A stretch of 59,556 nt of DNA from Candidatus Methanomethylophilaceae archaeon (GTDB lineage Archaea; Thermoplasmatota; Thermoplasmata; Methanomassiliicoccales; Methanomethylophilaceae). Positions 8,733 through 18,285 of this stretch are shown piece by piece. The notes below the pieces were generated by a model. The model made no database searches. It had not been told where the DNA came from and saw only the letters and a program-made list of their open reading frames with translations. The first letter of the stretch is position 1. The number at the start of each line of letters is the position of its first letter. Where the stretch lies: assembly GCA_944322255.1 (NCBI GenBank), contig CALUOK010000015.1, forward strand, positions 1 to 59,556. The letters run 5' to 3'. The translations under genes and the position numbers were made by a program.

Positions 8733-8741
8733 GAGACCGCC

Positions 8742-9965
8742 TCACAGGAACCCGGAGCTCAGCAGCGCGCCGCCGACGGCACCGATGTACTGGGAGTCCG
8801 GCGGGACGATGGGCTTCTCTCCGAGGACCTCCCCGACCTGTGTGACCAGACCGGAGATCAGGGATGTTCCGCCCACCTGGATGATGGGGTGCCTGACGTC
8901 GATCTCCTGGAGCTGCTGCTCGTAGACCTGCTCCGCGACGGAGTGGCATGCGGCGGCGGCCACGTCCTCGAAGCTCTTGCCCTCTCCGAGGGTGGTGACC
9001 AGGTCCTGGATACCGAAGACCGAGCAGTAGGAGTTCATCTTGGCGTTCCTCCAGTTGCCCCTGTCGGCGAGGGCGCCGAGCTCGGTGACGTCGATCTTCA
9101 TCCTCCTGGACGTCATCTCGAGGAACCTTCCGGACGCTCCGGCGCAGATTCCTCCCATCGTGAAGTTGTCGGGCACGCCGTCCCTGACGGTGATGGCCTT
9201 GTTGTCCATTCCTCCGATGTCGATGATGGTGGCCTCGCCCCTCTGCCTGTCCGCGAGCCAGACGGCTCCCTTGGAGTTGACGGTGAGCTCCTCCTGCACC
9301 AGCTTGGCGCCGAAGTGGTCGCCGAGGGTGAACCTTCCGTAGCCGGTGGTGCCGATGGCCTCGATGTCCTTCAGCTCCACGCCGGCCTGCTTCATCGCGT
9401 TCTCCAGGACCTGGGTGGCGGACTTGACGACGTCCCCGGAGGGGGTCCAGTCCTTTCCGATGATCTTGTTGTCCTGCATGATGACGGCCTTGGTTGTGGA
9501 GGAACCGGAGTCCAGTCCGGCGGTGAGGCCGGTCTGCCTCTCCCTGGCCAGCAGCTCCTTCCTGGTGACGATGGTGACGAGGGCCTCCATCCTGGTCAGG
9601 AGCTGGGACGCCTTGAGCCTCTCCGTGAACGAGTATGTGACCACGGGGAGCCTGGTGTTGTCCTGGATGAACCTCCTGAGCTCGTTCCTGACGAGGGCGG
9701 CCTCGGCGCACCTGAAGCAGGTGGTGATGAACACCGCGTCGGCGTCGTACTTCTCGTCTGCCAGCTGGACCGCCCTGGCGATCATCAGCTTGAGCTGGGG
9801 GGAGCGGGGGTTGAACCCGAACCTCTTGACGGCCTCGTCGATGTCGGCGGCGGACACGTCGGGGTAGACGATCTTGGCTCCGACCGACCTTGCGGCCTTC
9901 TCGATCTCGTACTGTACGCTGCTGTACTCGGTACCGCATGAAAGCTGTGCGATCTTGATTGTCAC
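8742..9965 (-). CDS. Methanogenesis marker protein 15 (BadF/BcrA/HgdC-type ATPase)
   Basis: A 407-residue protein. The N-terminus (about 1-140) carries cysteines ([13 protein letters not shown] and [11 protein letters not shown]). From about 150 it is an ASKHA-fold ATPase of the 2-hydroxyacyl-CoA dehydratase-activase family: phosphate-1 [15 protein letters not shown], phosphate-2 [24 protein letters not shown] (Cys for a bridging Fe-S cluster) and adenosine motif [10 protein letters not shown]. Activases of this family couple ATP hydrolysis to low-potential electron transfer, which fits reductive activation of Ni(I)-F430 in MCR. Chosen start is GTG 9965, whose GTGA overlaps the mmp5 stop; the longer frame reads back through mmp5. 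Confidence 0.9.
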   Translation of the reverse strand: MTIKIAQLSCGTEYSSVQYEIEKAARSVGAKIVYPDVSAADIDEAVKRFGFNPRSPQLKLMIARAVQLADEKYDADAVFITTCFRCAEAALVRNELRRFIQDNTRLPVVTYSFTERLKASQLLTRMEALVTIVTRKELLARERQTGLTAGLDSGSSTTKAVIMQDNKIIGKDWTPSGDVVKSATQVLENAMKQAGVELKDIEAIGTTGYGRFTLGDHFGAKLVQEELTVNSKGAVWLADRQRGEATIIDIGGMDNKAITVRDGVPDNFTMGGICAGASGRFLEMTSRRMKIDVTELGALADRGNWRNAKMNSYCSVFGIQDLVTTLGEGKSFEDVAAAACHSVAEQVYEQQLQEIDVRHPIIQVGGTSLISGLVTQVGEVLGEKPIVPPDSQYIGAVGGALLSSGFL

Positions 9966-10396
9966 TGCAGTCCCTCCAGGAACTCTTTGGTCTGAGCCAC
10001 GAAGTTGACGGCCTGCTCGTCGTCCTCGGGGTAGCTCACGTGCAGGGCGGGGATGCCGCGCCTCTTGATCAGGTACTTCACCATGAGGTTGGACCTCTCG
10101 CACCCGACGCATCCGAAGCTGTAGGGGCAGTCGTCCATGATGATCGCGGCGTCGGCCTCGTCGATCATGGGTCCCCACAGGGCGAGCCTCCCCCTGATTC
10201 CGGAGGGGACCTCGACTCCCGCGTACTTGAGACCCTTGACGACGTCGTCAAGAGTGACGTTCATGGGTGGCATGTCCACTTCAAGGTTGTCGACCCTCTC
10301 CTGGATGGCCGCCATCGCGCTGAGGGGCTCATGCCCGAACCTCTCAACCAGATCGAACAGCACCAGGCTGTTCGGCGGATCTATGAAGACCTTCAT
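9962..10396 (-). CDS. Methanogenesis marker protein 5
   Basis: A 144-residue protein of the methanogenesis marker 5 family, starting [21 protein letters not shown] cysteine cluster [20 protein letters not shown] (residues 89-107) could bind a metal cluster or take part in electron transfer. ATG 10396 lies on the last base of the mmp6 stop region and its own stop overlaps the mmp15 GTG. These overlaps imply translational coupling through the operon. No reaction has been shown for this family to my knowledge. Confidence 0.87.
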   Translation of the reverse strand: MKVFIDPPNSLVLFDLVERFGHEPLSAMAAIQERVDNLEVDMPPMNVTLDDVVKGLKYAGVEVPSGIRGRLALWGPMIDEADAAIIMDDCPYSFGCVGCERSNLMVKYLIKRRGIPALHVSYPEDDEQAVNFVAQTKEFLEGLQ

Positions 10397-10815
10397 CACT
10401 GCACCTCGCAAATCTTCTTGAAATCGTTTACAGGAATGCGTTTCTTCTCCTGGGGCGGCACGTACTTCGCCCCGGCGTCGACCTTGTCCAGCGCATACTG
10501 TATGTGCGCCAGCAGCGCCCACTCCTCCTCGAGCTGGGCGTATCCGGGCCTGGTGCCGTGCTGGGCCCTGCATCTGCGCGGGTCGCTGCACGGGTAGGCC
10601 CTGACCTTCGAGAAGACCTCGTTGGGGTACTTCTCCCTGACCTTGGCCAGGATCTGTCTGACCGTCTCCCTGGACGCCTCCACGAGGCATCCGTAGCATG
10701 TCTCCTTGACGATGGCGGACTCGCCGTAGGAATGCACCATGCGGGACAGCTGGTCCGGCGTGAGCATGGACCTGGGCGAGATCATGAACAGCCTGGTCTC
10801 CCTCTCCTCGCTCAT
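10396..10815 (-). CDS. Methanogenesis marker protein 6
   Basis: A 139-residue protein of the methanogenesis marker 6 family. It begins [20 protein letters not shown] and includes KETCYGCLVEA and a second Cys patch YPCSDPRRCRAQHGTRPGYA. The four cysteines suggest a metal site, but this is inference. Its ATGA start overlaps the mmp3 stop and it is followed directly by mmp5. In many methanogens mmp3, mmp6, mmp5, mmp15, mmp17 and mmp7 appear as a syntenic block, as here. Confidence 0.87.
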   Translation of the reverse strand: MSEERETRLFMISPRSMLTPDQLSRMVHSYGESAIVKETCYGCLVEASRETVRQILAKVREKYPNEVFSKVRAYPCSDPRRCRAQHGTRPGYAQLEEEWALLAHIQYALDKVDAGAKYVPPQEKKRIPVNDFKKICEVQ

Positions 10816-12329
10816 AGTTCCTCCTCCGTGATGTAGACGACGTCTTCCTCGTTCAGGTCCTTCATGAGCCTGTCGAGGTCGTCCACGAACTTACCGACGA
10901 TGTTGGTTCCGTACGGCTCCTCGCCGGTGGGGCCGAAGTCCTTGCTGTCCTCCAGCCTTATGCCTATCAGGCCGTGGTGGGGCCTGGCCTGGTTGGTCAC
11001 ACCGATGTCCCCGCGCTTGACCTTCTTGAACGGCTCCTGCGGGTACAGGATCTTCCCCCTGACCTCGTCGCCGTAGAAGGTGACCATGGGGAGACCCTCG
11101 AAGGTGAACTGGACCTTCAGCATCCCGATGGGCTTGTGGCTGAGCCCCGTGACCTTCTTGAAGTAGTGCTTGCTGATCTGGTCCTTGTCGCTGAGCTGGA
11201 TCCTGAAGATCCTGTCCCTCGGGACGCCGAAGGTCTCGACCTCCCCCTTCTTGAGGGCCTCCACGGTGTGCTCGGGGCCCTGCTCGGCGATGATGGCGTC
11301 GTCGGAGACGTCGCCGGTCCTGACCTGCTTGATGCCCGCGGCCTCGAGGAACCTCTGCCCCTCGGCCTGGGTCATGCCCACGGACAGCGCCCTGGGCGGG
11401 TCTGTGACGACGGTCACGGTGCTCCCTGCGGGGGCGTTGGCGACGATCGCCTGCCCCATCACCACCTGTCCGGCGGTGTTGTGGGAGAACATGACCTGCC
11501 TCCTCTCCTTGTAGATGTACATGCGTCCCTGGCCCTGGCCGTCCCACCTGACGGTGACGGCCCCGGCCTCCCTGACCTTGCGGTCCTCCTCGGGGATGTT
11601 GACGTCCATGTCCTCCGAGCAGGACACGAAGCTGCCCGTGGACTCGGTGACCCCCATGGTCCCCTCGGAGGTCAGGATGAGGACATGCTCGGACGACTCG
11701 GGGGAGTCGGTGTCGAGCTTGATCCTGACGTTGGTCTCGACCCTGTACCCGTCCTCCATCTTCATGGACAGGTCGTCGGTGACCTTCACGTTCTCCTTGC
11801 TGGTCTCCGACATCAGCGGGCGGACGGAGTGGATCCTGTCGCCCTCCCTGAGGTCGTCCAGGATGTGCCTTCCGACGGTGACCTTGCCGATGACACCGTG
11901 CCCGGCGCCGTAGCATCCGGTGTGGTTGTCGCGGGCGATCATCATGTAGGTGGTGTGGTTGTCGAAACCGCCCAGCGCCAGGAAGCAGTCGTACATCCTG
12001 TACCCGTACGTTCCGCGGTCTACCTCGATGTCCGACGGGAACGACCCGAAGGCCACGATCTCGTGGGTGACCCACCTGGTGTTGGCCTCGGTCATCCTCT
12101 CCAGGAGCTTGGACCTCCACATCTCGGCCTCGGGGGTCTCGTTGAGACGCATGACGAAGGACCCCTTGTCGGTCTCGAACTGGAAGTCCCTTGTCTCCGT
12201 GACGACCCTCTCCTCCGAGAGGTGCACCGCCACCAGCGAGCCCTTGACGTACGGCTCGCCTGAAATAGCCGATTTGAGCGTGGCGCCCGACCTGAGGGTC
12301 TTCTCCACGCCGTTGACTGTTACCTTCAT
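10812..12329 (-). CDS. Methanogenesis marker protein 3
   Basis: A 505-residue protein matching methanogenesis marker 3. The first 60 or so residues look like a ubiquitin/TGS-type beta-grasp ([20 protein letters not shown]). A repeated cyclophilin-like region follows, with [39 protein letters not shown] and, near the C-terminus, [20 protein letters not shown]. Mmp3 was found with McrC and component A2 in the MCR reactivating fraction; a folding or isomerase role is suggested by the fold only. It overlaps mcrC and mmp6 by four bases each. Confidence 0.87.
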   Translation of the reverse strand: MKVTVNGVEKTLRSGATLKSAISGEPYVKGSLVAVHLSEERVVTETRDFQFETDKGSFVMRLNETPEAEMWRSKLLERMTEANTRWVTHEIVAFGSFPSDIEVDRGTYGYRMYDCFLALGGFDNHTTYMMIARDNHTGCYGAGHGVIGKVTVGRHILDDLREGDRIHSVRPLMSETSKENVKVTDDLSMKMEDGYRVETNVRIKLDTDSPESSEHVLILTSEGTMGVTESTGSFVSCSEDMDVNIPEEDRKVREAGAVTVRWDGQGQGRMYIYKERRQVMFSHNTAGQVVMGQAIVANAPAGSTVTVVTDPPRALSVGMTQAEGQRFLEAAGIKQVRTGDVSDDAIIAEQGPEHTVEALKKGEVETFGVPRDRIFRIQLSDKDQISKHYFKKVTGLSHKPIGMLKVQFTFEGLPMVTFYGDEVRGKILYPQEPFKKVKRGDIGVTNQARPHHGLIGIRLEDSKDFGPTGEEPYGTNIVGKFVDDLDRLMKDLNEEDVVYITEEEL

Positions 12330-12952
12330 CTGTGCTCTCCCTCCGGGAGCATGGACTGAACCTTGGAGACGATCTCGTCCAGCTTGTCCTGCGGTGTAGT
12401 CACACCCCTGACGACGCCGGTGACGATCTCCACGATCTCACCCTTGGTCTGGATCTTGTTCTCCGGCGGCATGACGTACTTGGTCTTGCAGCCGATGGCG
12501 GCGAAGTCCTCGTAGTCCACGGGGCACTGCGCCACGATAATGGCGGGGATGTCCACGTTCCTGAGGATGAGCCTCGCCTTGTAGACGATGTGGTTGCGCA
12601 CGTTCCCCAGGTGGATGAGCGCCACCTTGTACTGCTGGATCCTGTCCGCCTCGATGGGGTCCAGTCCGAAGCACGTACCGGTGGTCACGTCGGGGGCGTC
12701 AGCGGGGACGCCTGACCCGGCGTTCACCACGAGGACGCTTGTGTCTATGCCCTCCTCCCTGAGCGCGTAGGTGATCTCGCAGACGGGTTTGGTGATGTGC
12801 CTGCGGCCGGGACCCATGGCGATGGCCACGACGTCCCTGCCGGACTCGGAGATGGTCGCCCTCTGGGCGAGTCCTCCTCCGACACCGAGTCCCATCGACT
12901 CCCTGCACTCCACGAAGCTGAGATGCCTTCCCATCTTCTGCTTCATGGTCAT
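12326..12952 (-). CDS. mcrC: Methyl-coenzyme M reductase operon protein C
   Basis: A 208-residue McrC homologue. Conserved blocks: [58 protein letters not shown] and [20 protein letters not shown]. McrC is not part of the MCR hexamer; it belongs to the ATP-dependent activation complex that brings Ni-F430 to Ni(I). In many methanogens it sits inside mcrBDCGA. Here it is separate, between component A2 and mmp3, as is usual outside the Methanobacteria and Methanococci. ATG 12952 overlaps the A2 stop (ATGA). Confidence 0.92.
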   Translation of the reverse strand: MTMKQKMGRHLSFVECRESMGLGVGGGLAQRATISESGRDVVAIAMGPGRRHITKPVCEITYALREEGIDTSVLVVNAGSGVPADAPDVTTGTCFGLDPIEADRIQQYKVALIHLGNVRNHIVYKARLILRNVDIPAIIVAQCPVDYEDFAAIGCKTKYVMPPENKIQTKGEIVEIVTGVVRGVTTPQDKLDEIVSKVQSMLPEGEHR

Positions 12953-14556
12953 TCACCTTCGGGGACCGGCTCCATTGCGAACTCTTCCAGGACCTCGTCC
13001 GGCTTGCCGATCGCGATGATCTTCCCGCCCTTCATGAAGGCGGCGCGGTCGCTGCAGTTGAGGATGAAGTCCATGTCGTGGCTCACCACGATGAACGTCT
13101 CTCCGAGGGTCTCCCTGGCGCGGATGACGGACTTGGCGATGATCGTCTTGGTGATCGGGTCCATGGTTCCGGTGGGCTCGTCGAGGATGATGATGCGGGG
13201 CTCCTTGATCAGGACCTGGGCGAAGGCGATCCTCTGGCACTCTCCCACGGACAGGGAGTCCGGGTAGGAGTAGAGGAGCTTCTCAATGTTCTGCTTCTCG
13301 AAGCCGACGCTGAGCAGGACCTGGATGGCCTTGACCTTGGCCAGCTCCGCGGGCATCTTCATGCCGATGCAGGTGGACAGGTTCTGGAGGACGGTGTCGA
13401 AGGGGTAGAGGGTGTACTCCTGGTGGAGGAACCCGATGTACGGGGTGGCCCTCCCCTTGCCCGCGAATCCCTCCTCGGACATGTCGACCCAGTCGTCCCC
13501 GATCCTGATCTTGACGGACCCGGACGTGGCGGGGGACATTCCGGCGATCATCCTGGATGTGGTGGTCTTCCCGGCTCCGGAGTATCCGACGAGAGCGAAG
13601 ACCTCCCTCTCCTTGATGTCGAACGAGACGCCGTCGACGGCCTTGACGACTCCCCTGACGACGGAGAAATAGTGCTTGGCGGCGTTGTCGAGGACGATCA
13701 GCGGCTCTCCGAGCTGCCCGGTCTCGGACTTCTCGAAGTGGTAGTCCTTCATGAACTCGGTGGTGACGACCTTGGGCTCGCCCTGCTTCAGGACGTTTCC
13801 GGCCTCGAGCAGGATGGCCTCGTCCGCCATCCTCTCGATGGCCTCGGGCCAGTGGGAGGCGAACACCATGCAGATGTTGTGGGACTGGACGTAGTCGATC
13901 AGACCCTTGTGGACGATCTCGGCGGTGGTGGGGTCCAGTGTACCGGTGGGCTCGTCTGCGAGGAAGAACAGGGGCTCCTTCGCCAGCTGCCTGGCCATGA
14001 CTACCCTCTGCTTCTCACCTCCGGACAGGTCCCTGGCGATGTGGGTGGTCCTGTGGGTCATGTTGACCAGCTTGAGCATCTCGATGGCCTTACTGATGCG
14101 GGCGTCACCCTCGACGTCGTCGGGGATGGCCTCCATGACGTTCTCGACGACGGTCATGTCGCCGAACAGGGCGAAGGTCCTCTGGAGCATGATGGCGACG
14201 CGCGCCTTGACGGCCTGCCTGAGGGGGTCGTCGGCCTTGAGGGACCAGAAGTCCACGGCGAGGGTCTCGGTATCTCCCCCGCACTTGGGGCATTTGACTC
14301 CCGGGAACGGGAGGTCCAGCTCGCCGCACTTGGTGCAGCGGTTCACGTTGTAGATGACACGTCCGCTGTCGGGGGCGTACTCCTCGCTCCCCCTGAGCAT
14401 GTGGATGAGAACACTCTTTCCGGCGGCGCTCTTACCGATAAGACCGAGGATCTTTCCGGTGGAGAGCTTGGCGCTGACGTTGTTGAGCACGCAGCGGCCA
14501 TCGAACGTCTTCGAGACATTCTCGATTACCAGTAGGTCGACCGACTCTTGAGCCAT
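12949..14556 (-). CDS. atwA: Methyl-CoM reductase activation component A2 (twin ABC ATPase)
   Basis: A 535-residue soluble protein with two ABC ATPase domains. Domain 1: Walker [17 protein letters not shown], a four-Cys zinc insertion (CTKCG...CPKCG), signature [15 protein letters not shown] and Walker [14 protein letters not shown]. Domain 2: Walker [17 protein letters not shown], signature [15 protein letters not shown] (V in place of the usual G) and Walker [14 protein letters not shown]. Component A2 binds ATP and is needed to reactivate methyl-CoM reductase. It is first in the operon with mcrC and the mmp genes. A TATA box (TTTATATTG on the minus strand) lies about 25-30 bases upstream of the ATG. 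Confidence 0.93.
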   Translation of the reverse strand: MAQESVDLLVIENVSKTFDGRCVLNNVSAKLSTGKILGLIGKSAAGKSVLIHMLRGSEEYAPDSGRVIYNVNRCTKCGELDLPFPGVKCPKCGGDTETLAVDFWSLKADDPLRQAVKARVAIMLQRTFALFGDMTVVENVMEAIPDDVEGDARISKAIEMLKLVNMTHRTTHIARDLSGGEKQRVVMARQLAKEPLFFLADEPTGTLDPTTAEIVHKGLIDYVQSHNICMVFASHWPEAIERMADEAILLEAGNVLKQGEPKVVTTEFMKDYHFEKSETGQLGEPLIVLDNAAKHYFSVVRGVVKAVDGVSFDIKEREVFALVGYSGAGKTTTSRMIAGMSPATSGSVKIRIGDDWVDMSEEGFAGKGRATPYIGFLHQEYTLYPFDTVLQNLSTCIGMKMPAELAKVKAIQVLLSVGFEKQNIEKLLYSYPDSLSVGECQRIAFAQVLIKEPRIIILDEPTGTMDPITKTIIAKSVIRARETLGETFIVVSHDMDFILNCSDRAAFMKGGKIIAIGKPDEVLEEFAMEPVPEGE

Positions 14557-14575
14557 GTTTGTCCAAACCGCTACC

Positions 14576-14590
14576 CCAATATAAACTATG
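14576..14590 (-). promoter_or_regulatory. TATA box of the A2-mcrC-mmp operon
   Basis: On the minus strand the sequence AGTTTATATTGGGG lies 20-33 bases before the ATG of component A2, the expected core promoter for a short-leader or leaderless transcript. The 143-bp gap to the divergent regulator also contains its promoter. Confidence 0.6.
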
Positions 14591-14678
14591 ATGGGGCATA
14601 CGCGGGATGTAATTTCCGTTAACGTCGTGAAATCTCGTGCGCGCGTAACAAGTAGGAGGGGGAATCAGCTTTATCTAT

Positions 14679-14697
14679 TGGATGTATGATTCATCCA
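14679..14697. promoter_or_regulatory. Inverted repeat TGGATG-N7-CATCCA at the regulator start
   Basis: TGGATG (14679-14684) and CATCCA (14692-14697) form a perfect 6-bp dyad with a 7-base spacer. It ends one base before the ATG of the DUF4443/DUF2111 regulator. Its place suggests an autoregulatory operator, though no binding data exist. Confidence 0.45.
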
Positions 14698-14698
14698 T

Positions 14699-15658
14699 AT
14701 GCTTGCCCGTCCCTCGAACCTCGGCGGCCCGGTCCCTAAGTTCAACGACTACCACATATGGAAGGCGTTCCAGTGCCTCGACGAGTCCAACCCCGTCGGG
14801 AGGAAGAAACTGTCACAGCTCCTCGGCATAGGGGAGGGGAGCACGAGGACCATCCTGTCCATGATGCAGGAGCAGAACATGATCACCATCGGCAAGAGCG
14901 GCATCCTCCTGACCGACGCAGGGATCGAGTTCAAGAAATCGGTGAGCATGGACGTGGCGGACATATCGATTAGCGACCTGACCATCGGCGACAAGGACTG
15001 CGCAGTCCGCGTGCCCAAGATGGCCAGGAACGTCAAGTATGGCTGCGAGGAGAGAGACGCGGCCATCCGCTCCGGTGCCACCGGCGCCACGACGCTCATC
15101 TACACCAACGGGAAGCTCATCTTCCCCGGGTCCGACTACCCCGTGGACCACGAGGTCGAGGCCAAGATAAGGTCCGTGTTCAGCCTGAAGAACGACGACG
15201 TGGTCATCATCGGCACCGGCCCAACCAGGGAGTCCGCCGAGATCGGAGCGGTCATAGCCGGCCTCACCATCATGGGAGGGCTGCAGTTCAACAGGGAGCT
15301 CAAGGACATCCTCACCCAGAGGAGCACCAGCAGCGAGCTCATCTCGCTGGCGTTCGCCATCCACGACCTGGTCGGGGGGCTGCCGGTGTGCGCCAAGAGC
15401 AGGGACAACCTGGGGATCAGGATCGAGAACGGCGCCGTGATAGACAATGCATATAGCGGACCTGTACTCGAAGAAGTAATAAATGCGGGCACCACAATCC
15501 GCAAGATCGCTACGGCCGGCCCCTACAAGGGCATCAGGGTGATAGTCACACCCATTGAACTGGACAATCGCATCATCGCCGCCATCGGTGTCGTCGACAT
15601 ACGCTCCATGGCGGGAATCAACAACCTGATACGGCTTAGGAGTGATGACAATGAGTGA
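14699..15658 (+). CDS. Methanogen transcriptional regulator, wHTH-DUF4443-DUF2111
   Basis: A 319-residue protein with three parts. Residues 10-85 form a winged helix (FNDYHIWKAFQCLDES, GRKKLSQLLGIGEGSTRTIL, and a wing ending KSGILLTDAG). The middle (about 90-210) matches DUF4443 (SGATGATTLIYTNGKLIFPG). The C-terminal 90 residues match DUF2111 (LGIRIENGAVIDNAYSGPVL, ending AIGVVDIRSMAGI), a methanogen-associated ligand-like domain. It is divergent from component A2 and in the same direction as a small DUF6951 gene that it overlaps. Its position suggests control of MCR-activation genes. The ligand is unknown. Confidence 0.75.
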   Translation: MLARPSNLGGPVPKFNDYHIWKAFQCLDESNPVGRKKLSQLLGIGEGSTRTILSMMQEQNMITIGKSGILLTDAGIEFKKSVSMDVADISISDLTIGDKDCAVRVPKMARNVKYGCEERDAAIRSGATGATTLIYTNGKLIFPGSDYPVDHEVEAKIRSVFSLKNDDVVIIGTGPTRESAEIGAVIAGLTIMGGLQFNRELKDILTQRSTSSELISLAFAIHDLVGGLPVCAKSRDNLGIRIENGAVIDNAYSGPVLEEVINAGTTIRKIATAGPYKGIRVIVTPIELDNRIIAAIGVVDIRSMAGINNLIRLRSDDNE

Positions 15659-15998
15659 GAAATGCATGGTATGCGTAGACGCGGGCGTCTGCAAGATGAA
15701 GACGCTCGTCATCGCACAGGAGAACGACATGGGTCTCGTGGACATCGAGATCAAGAGCGACTGCCCCAACATCCTGAAGATGTCCTGGAGGCTCCAGCCC
15801 ATGAGCCCCTACTGCGAGGTCGAAGCGGAGTTCCACAAGTCCGAGGTCTACAAGCTGGCCAACGACAACATCCCGCACACCGCATGCCCCGTTCCCGCAG
15901 GGATCATCAAGGCCATCGAGGTCGCGGGCGGACTGGGACTCAAGCGCGACAGCACCATCACGTTCGTCGACGACGAGAGCCAGTGCGGCCTGAAATGA
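15651..15998 (+). CDS. DUF6951-like small cysteine protein
   Basis: A 115-residue soluble protein. ATG 15651 is chosen over 15642 because AGGAG precedes it at good spacing; it overlaps the end of the regulator by 8 bases. It has cysteines at CMVCVDAGVCKM, at KSDCPNILKM, and in the conserved block HTACPVPAGIIKAIEVAGGL. That pattern (Cys-Pro pairs, then GIIKAIEVA) fits a widespread family now labelled DUF6951. Function is unknown; metal binding is possible. It is co-transcribed with the regulator. Confidence 0.65.
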   Translation: MSEKCMVCVDAGVCKMKTLVIAQENDMGLVDIEIKSDCPNILKMSWRLQPMSPYCEVEAEFHKSEVYKLANDNIPHTACPVPAGIIKAIEVAGGLGLKRDSTITFVDDESQCGLK

Positions 15999-16024
15999 GC
16001 GTCCGGCGACGACCGGACGACAAC

Positions 16025-16040
16025 AAAACCTTTTATACAA
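16025..16040 (+). promoter_or_regulatory. BRE/TATA promoter
   Basis: The sequence aaaaccttttatacaa, with TATA core TTTTATAC at 16031-16038, lies 22-30 bases before ATG 16062, giving a near-leaderless transcript for the next gene. Confidence 0.6.
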
Positions 16041-16061
16041 CATTCTACTAATTCTAGTCTC

Positions 16062-16622
16062 ATGACACCTAATCCGGACGCTCCAGGAGACAAACAGCTG
16101 GAGATCATCAGAGGACTCAGAGGTGTGGTCCACGCGTTCTACCTCGACAGGACGATTCTCGAGGAGCTCAGGGAGGAGGAGTCGAAGGTCCGCGCGATGG
16201 GCGACATCGAGGTCGACAACCAGGGCTTCAAACAGGCCCTCGAGCGCGACAGCGTGATATGCATCGTCAAGGACCCCAGGTTCAGGCCCCCACCGGAGCC
16301 CACCGTCGTCCTCGAATCCGGGAACGGCGAGCTGATCGGCGAGGAGGTCTTCCCGTTCACCATGAAGAAGTACGAGAACAGGGACGACGTGGTCTTCCTG
16401 TCCGACGGGTTCGTCCTGTTCCCCAAGGTCAAGGCCACCGGAGGGGAGACATTCATCATGCCCCCGGTGTCCTTCCCGGAGCTCAACGAGAGCAACGGAT
16501 GCAAGGACGTCATATCCTGCAGCCCCGCGCCCACATCCGACCTGAAGATCAGGTCCTACTACGGTCTGGAGGACGACTCCAGGCTCGCATCGGTCCTCGT
16601 CGCCTTCAACAGGATCAACTGA
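16062..16622 (+). CDS. Conserved-looking protein of unknown function
   Basis: A 186-residue soluble protein that I do not recognise. It starts MTPNPDAPGDKQLEIIRGLR, has an acidic helical N-terminal third (residues 10-65, with EELREEESKVRAMGDIEV) and a beta-rich remainder (KDPRFRPPPEPTVVLESGNG, SDGFVLFPKVKATGGETFIM). Two cysteines lie in NGCKDVISCSP. A strong TATA box 22-30 bases upstream supports it as a real gene. It forms its own unit after the regulator operon. Confidence 0.6.
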   Translation: MTPNPDAPGDKQLEIIRGLRGVVHAFYLDRTILEELREEESKVRAMGDIEVDNQGFKQALERDSVICIVKDPRFRPPPEPTVVLESGNGELIGEEVFPFTMKKYENRDDVVFLSDGFVLFPKVKATGGETFIMPPVSFPELNESNGCKDVISCSPAPTSDLKIRSYYGLEDDSRLASVLVAFNRIN

Positions 16623-16812
16623 AACATATTCCGGTTCGGGGTATTGTCCCGGACCGGACATCATAGTTTTCCCTCAGACTGTATTCTGTCGGGTCGATTT
16701 CTTATACGGCCTACCATTGGGCCACCTCACCTGCACGCACGTAAATCGCAAGGGGAGCCGTTCTGTGGCCTACCGGAAACAGTGCGTCGATCAGGTTTCC
16801 GGAGGCTTTCAA

Positions 16813-17334
16813 TTGGAAGACGCCAGATTCCCATGGAACAACAGAGAGGGGCTCCTGTACGGCGGCATCATCGCGGGCATCACCGCACATCTGATGGCGC
16901 TGTTCAATATGAGCAGGAGCATCGGAGATTTCAGGCCCGAGTATATCATCCAGGTGATACCCACGTACGTGGTGGTGTGGGTCGTGGTCATGCTTCTGAT
17001 GACCTTCGTGGTCGGAAGGATCGCGGACTGGTTCATCGGAAGGTACGTCGATCCGTCCGACAGCGCAAACGTCAGGATCCTGGCCAACATCGTCGTGTGC
17101 GTGACATTCATGTCCATGATCATGTCCGCCATAGGGCCGATCGTCGGGACGGCGGTGGAGGGACACCTCAGCCTGGAGCAGACGTACAGGTGGATCTACA
17201 ACTGGCCATACAACTTCTGTACCGCGTTCTGGATCGAGATGGTCCTCGCCCAGCCGGCTGCCAGGCTCGTCATGAGGATGATGCACACCCGTGCTCTCGG
17301 AAGAACATGCGACGGAGGTGCCGCCGATGAATGA
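16813..17334 (+). CDS. DUF2798-like four-TM membrane protein
   Basis: A 173-residue membrane protein beginning LEDARFPWNNREGLLYGGII with TTG 16813. GGAGG at 16801-16805 lies 7 bases before it, so the upstream 32 residues of the open frame are probably untranslated. About four hydrophobic segments can be seen: residues 16-33, 47-70, 93-120 and a weaker one near 140-155. The opening NNREGLLYG and overall layout resemble DUF2798 proteins, whose function is unknown. It overlaps the start of the cytidylate-kinase-like gene by 8 bases, so the two are coupled. Confidence 0.6.
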   Translation: MEDARFPWNNREGLLYGGIIAGITAHLMALFNMSRSIGDFRPEYIIQVIPTYVVVWVVVMLLMTFVVGRIADWFIGRYVDPSDSANVRILANIVVCVTFMSMIMSAIGPIVGTAVEGHLSLEQTYRWIYNWPYNFCTAFWIEMVLAQPAARLVMRMMHTRALGRTCDGGAADE

Positions 17335-17899
17335 CGTCATCGTGACCATCGGCAGGGAGAACGGCAGCGGAGGACGCGAGGTCGGCAGCATCCTTGCCGG
17401 GATGATGGGCGTGAAGTGCTACGACAGGACCCTGATAGAGGCGACCGCGGACAGGGCCGGCGTCTCCGTGGAGGACGTCAGGTCCTCCGAGGAACGCAGA
17501 GGGATAGGACGCCTGTACTTCGGAGGCATTCCCGCCCCCAACCCGCTGTTCCAGTCACAGTCCGAGGTCATCCTGGACCTCGCTTCAAAGGGACCGTGCG
17601 TGTTCGTGGGCAGGTGCGCAGACTACGTGCTGAGGGGCCGTGACGACGTGGTCAACGTGTTCATCACCGCCCCCGTCGAGGACCGCGTCAGACGTTCGGC
17701 CCAGAGGAACGGGATCTCCGAGAGGGAGGCGGAGGAACGCGTCGCATCCACCGACAGGGACAGGGGGGAGTACTACAGGCGCTACACCGGGCGCGCATGG
17801 GGCTCCGTCTCGAACTACGACATCTCGATAGACACCGGACGGATCGGCGTCGAGAACGCCGCCAGGCTCGTCCTGGAGTACATCGGGATGAGGTCCTGA
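17327..17899 (+). CDS. Cytidylate kinase-like family protein
   Basis: A 190-residue P-loop kinase of the cytidylate-kinase-like family. The N-terminus MNDVIVTIGRENGSGGREVG holds an atypical Walker A (GRENGSGGREVG in place of GxxGxGKS), characteristic of this branch; CYDRTLIEA, FVGRCADYVL and the lid-like RDRGEYYRRYTG follow. The family probably phosphorylates a nucleotide or related molecule, but the true substrate is not known. Start 17327 has GGAGG upstream; an in-frame ATG at 17291 would lie deep in the preceding gene. A hairpin with a T-run follows. Confidence 0.75.
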   Translation: MNDVIVTIGRENGSGGREVGSILAGMMGVKCYDRTLIEATADRAGVSVEDVRSSEERRGIGRLYFGGIPAPNPLFQSQSEVILDLASKGPCVFVGRCADYVLRGRDDVVNVFITAPVEDRVRRSAQRNGISEREAEERVASTDRDRGEYYRRYTGRAWGSVSNYDISIDTGRIGVENAARLVLEYIGMRS

Positions 17900-17910
17900 G
17901 GACCGCAAAA

Positions 17911-17938
17911 GCCGGGTCGGAAGGCCCGGCACATTTTT
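17911..17938 (+). terminator. Hairpin plus T-run terminator
   Basis: Stem GCCGGG/CCCGGC with an 8-base loop is followed by ACATTTTT, directly after the cytidylate-kinase-like stop. Confidence 0.7.
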
Positions 17939-17956
17939 CAAACAACAAAAGAAGAC

Positions 17957-17977
17957 CACAGGGGTTGGACCCCTGTG
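17957..17977 (-). terminator. mcr operon terminator
   Basis: An 8-bp perfect stem CACAGGGG/CCCCTGTG with a 5-base loop is followed on the minus strand by TCTTCTTTTGTTGTTT. It lies 21 bases beyond the DUF2098 stop and faces the plus-strand terminator. Confidence 0.75.
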
Positions 17978-17997
17978 TAAGAGGTTTGGGTGAGCGT

Positions 17998-18285
17998 TTA
18001 TCCTCCACCAGAGGGCATCATCTCGGATATGTCGACTTCCTGAGTCTCCCGCTTGATATCCTCGATGGACTGCATCTGTCCCTCTTTGGACACCTTGCGT
18101 TCCTTGAAGGAGACCTCGATGTACTCCGACGGATCCGCGGGGACCAGGTTGACCGCATCGTAGTAGAGGCTAGTGAAGTCCAGTTTGACCCAGACCCTGC
18201 CATCCCTCTCCTGGATGTCGGTCACCTTTCCCACCGTGGAGGTGGGGGTGTATTTCATCAGGTCGCCGACTTGCACCGAGATCAT
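17998..18285 (-). CDS. DUF2098 protein at the end of the mcr operon
   Basis: A 95-residue protein beginning [20 protein letters not shown] and continuing [20 protein letters not shown]. This is the small beta-barrel-like DUF2098 family, found almost only in methanogens. The acidic tail ([20 protein letters not shown]) is probably flexible. Its ATG overlaps the mcrA stop (ATGA), so it is co-translated with McrA. The function is unknown; a role in MCR assembly is a positional inference. Confidence 0.8.
   Translation of the reverse strand: MISVQVGDLMKYTPTSTVGKVTDIQERDGRVWVKLDFTSLYYDAVNLVPADPSEYIEVSFKERKVSKEGQMQSIEDIKRETQEVDISEMMPSGGG

Noticed and set aside
8196-9941. 581-residue plus-strand frame and 593-residue Arg-rich minus-strand frame over mmp15/mmp17
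   Set aside because: Both are shadows of methanogenesis marker genes, which have clear family motifs.
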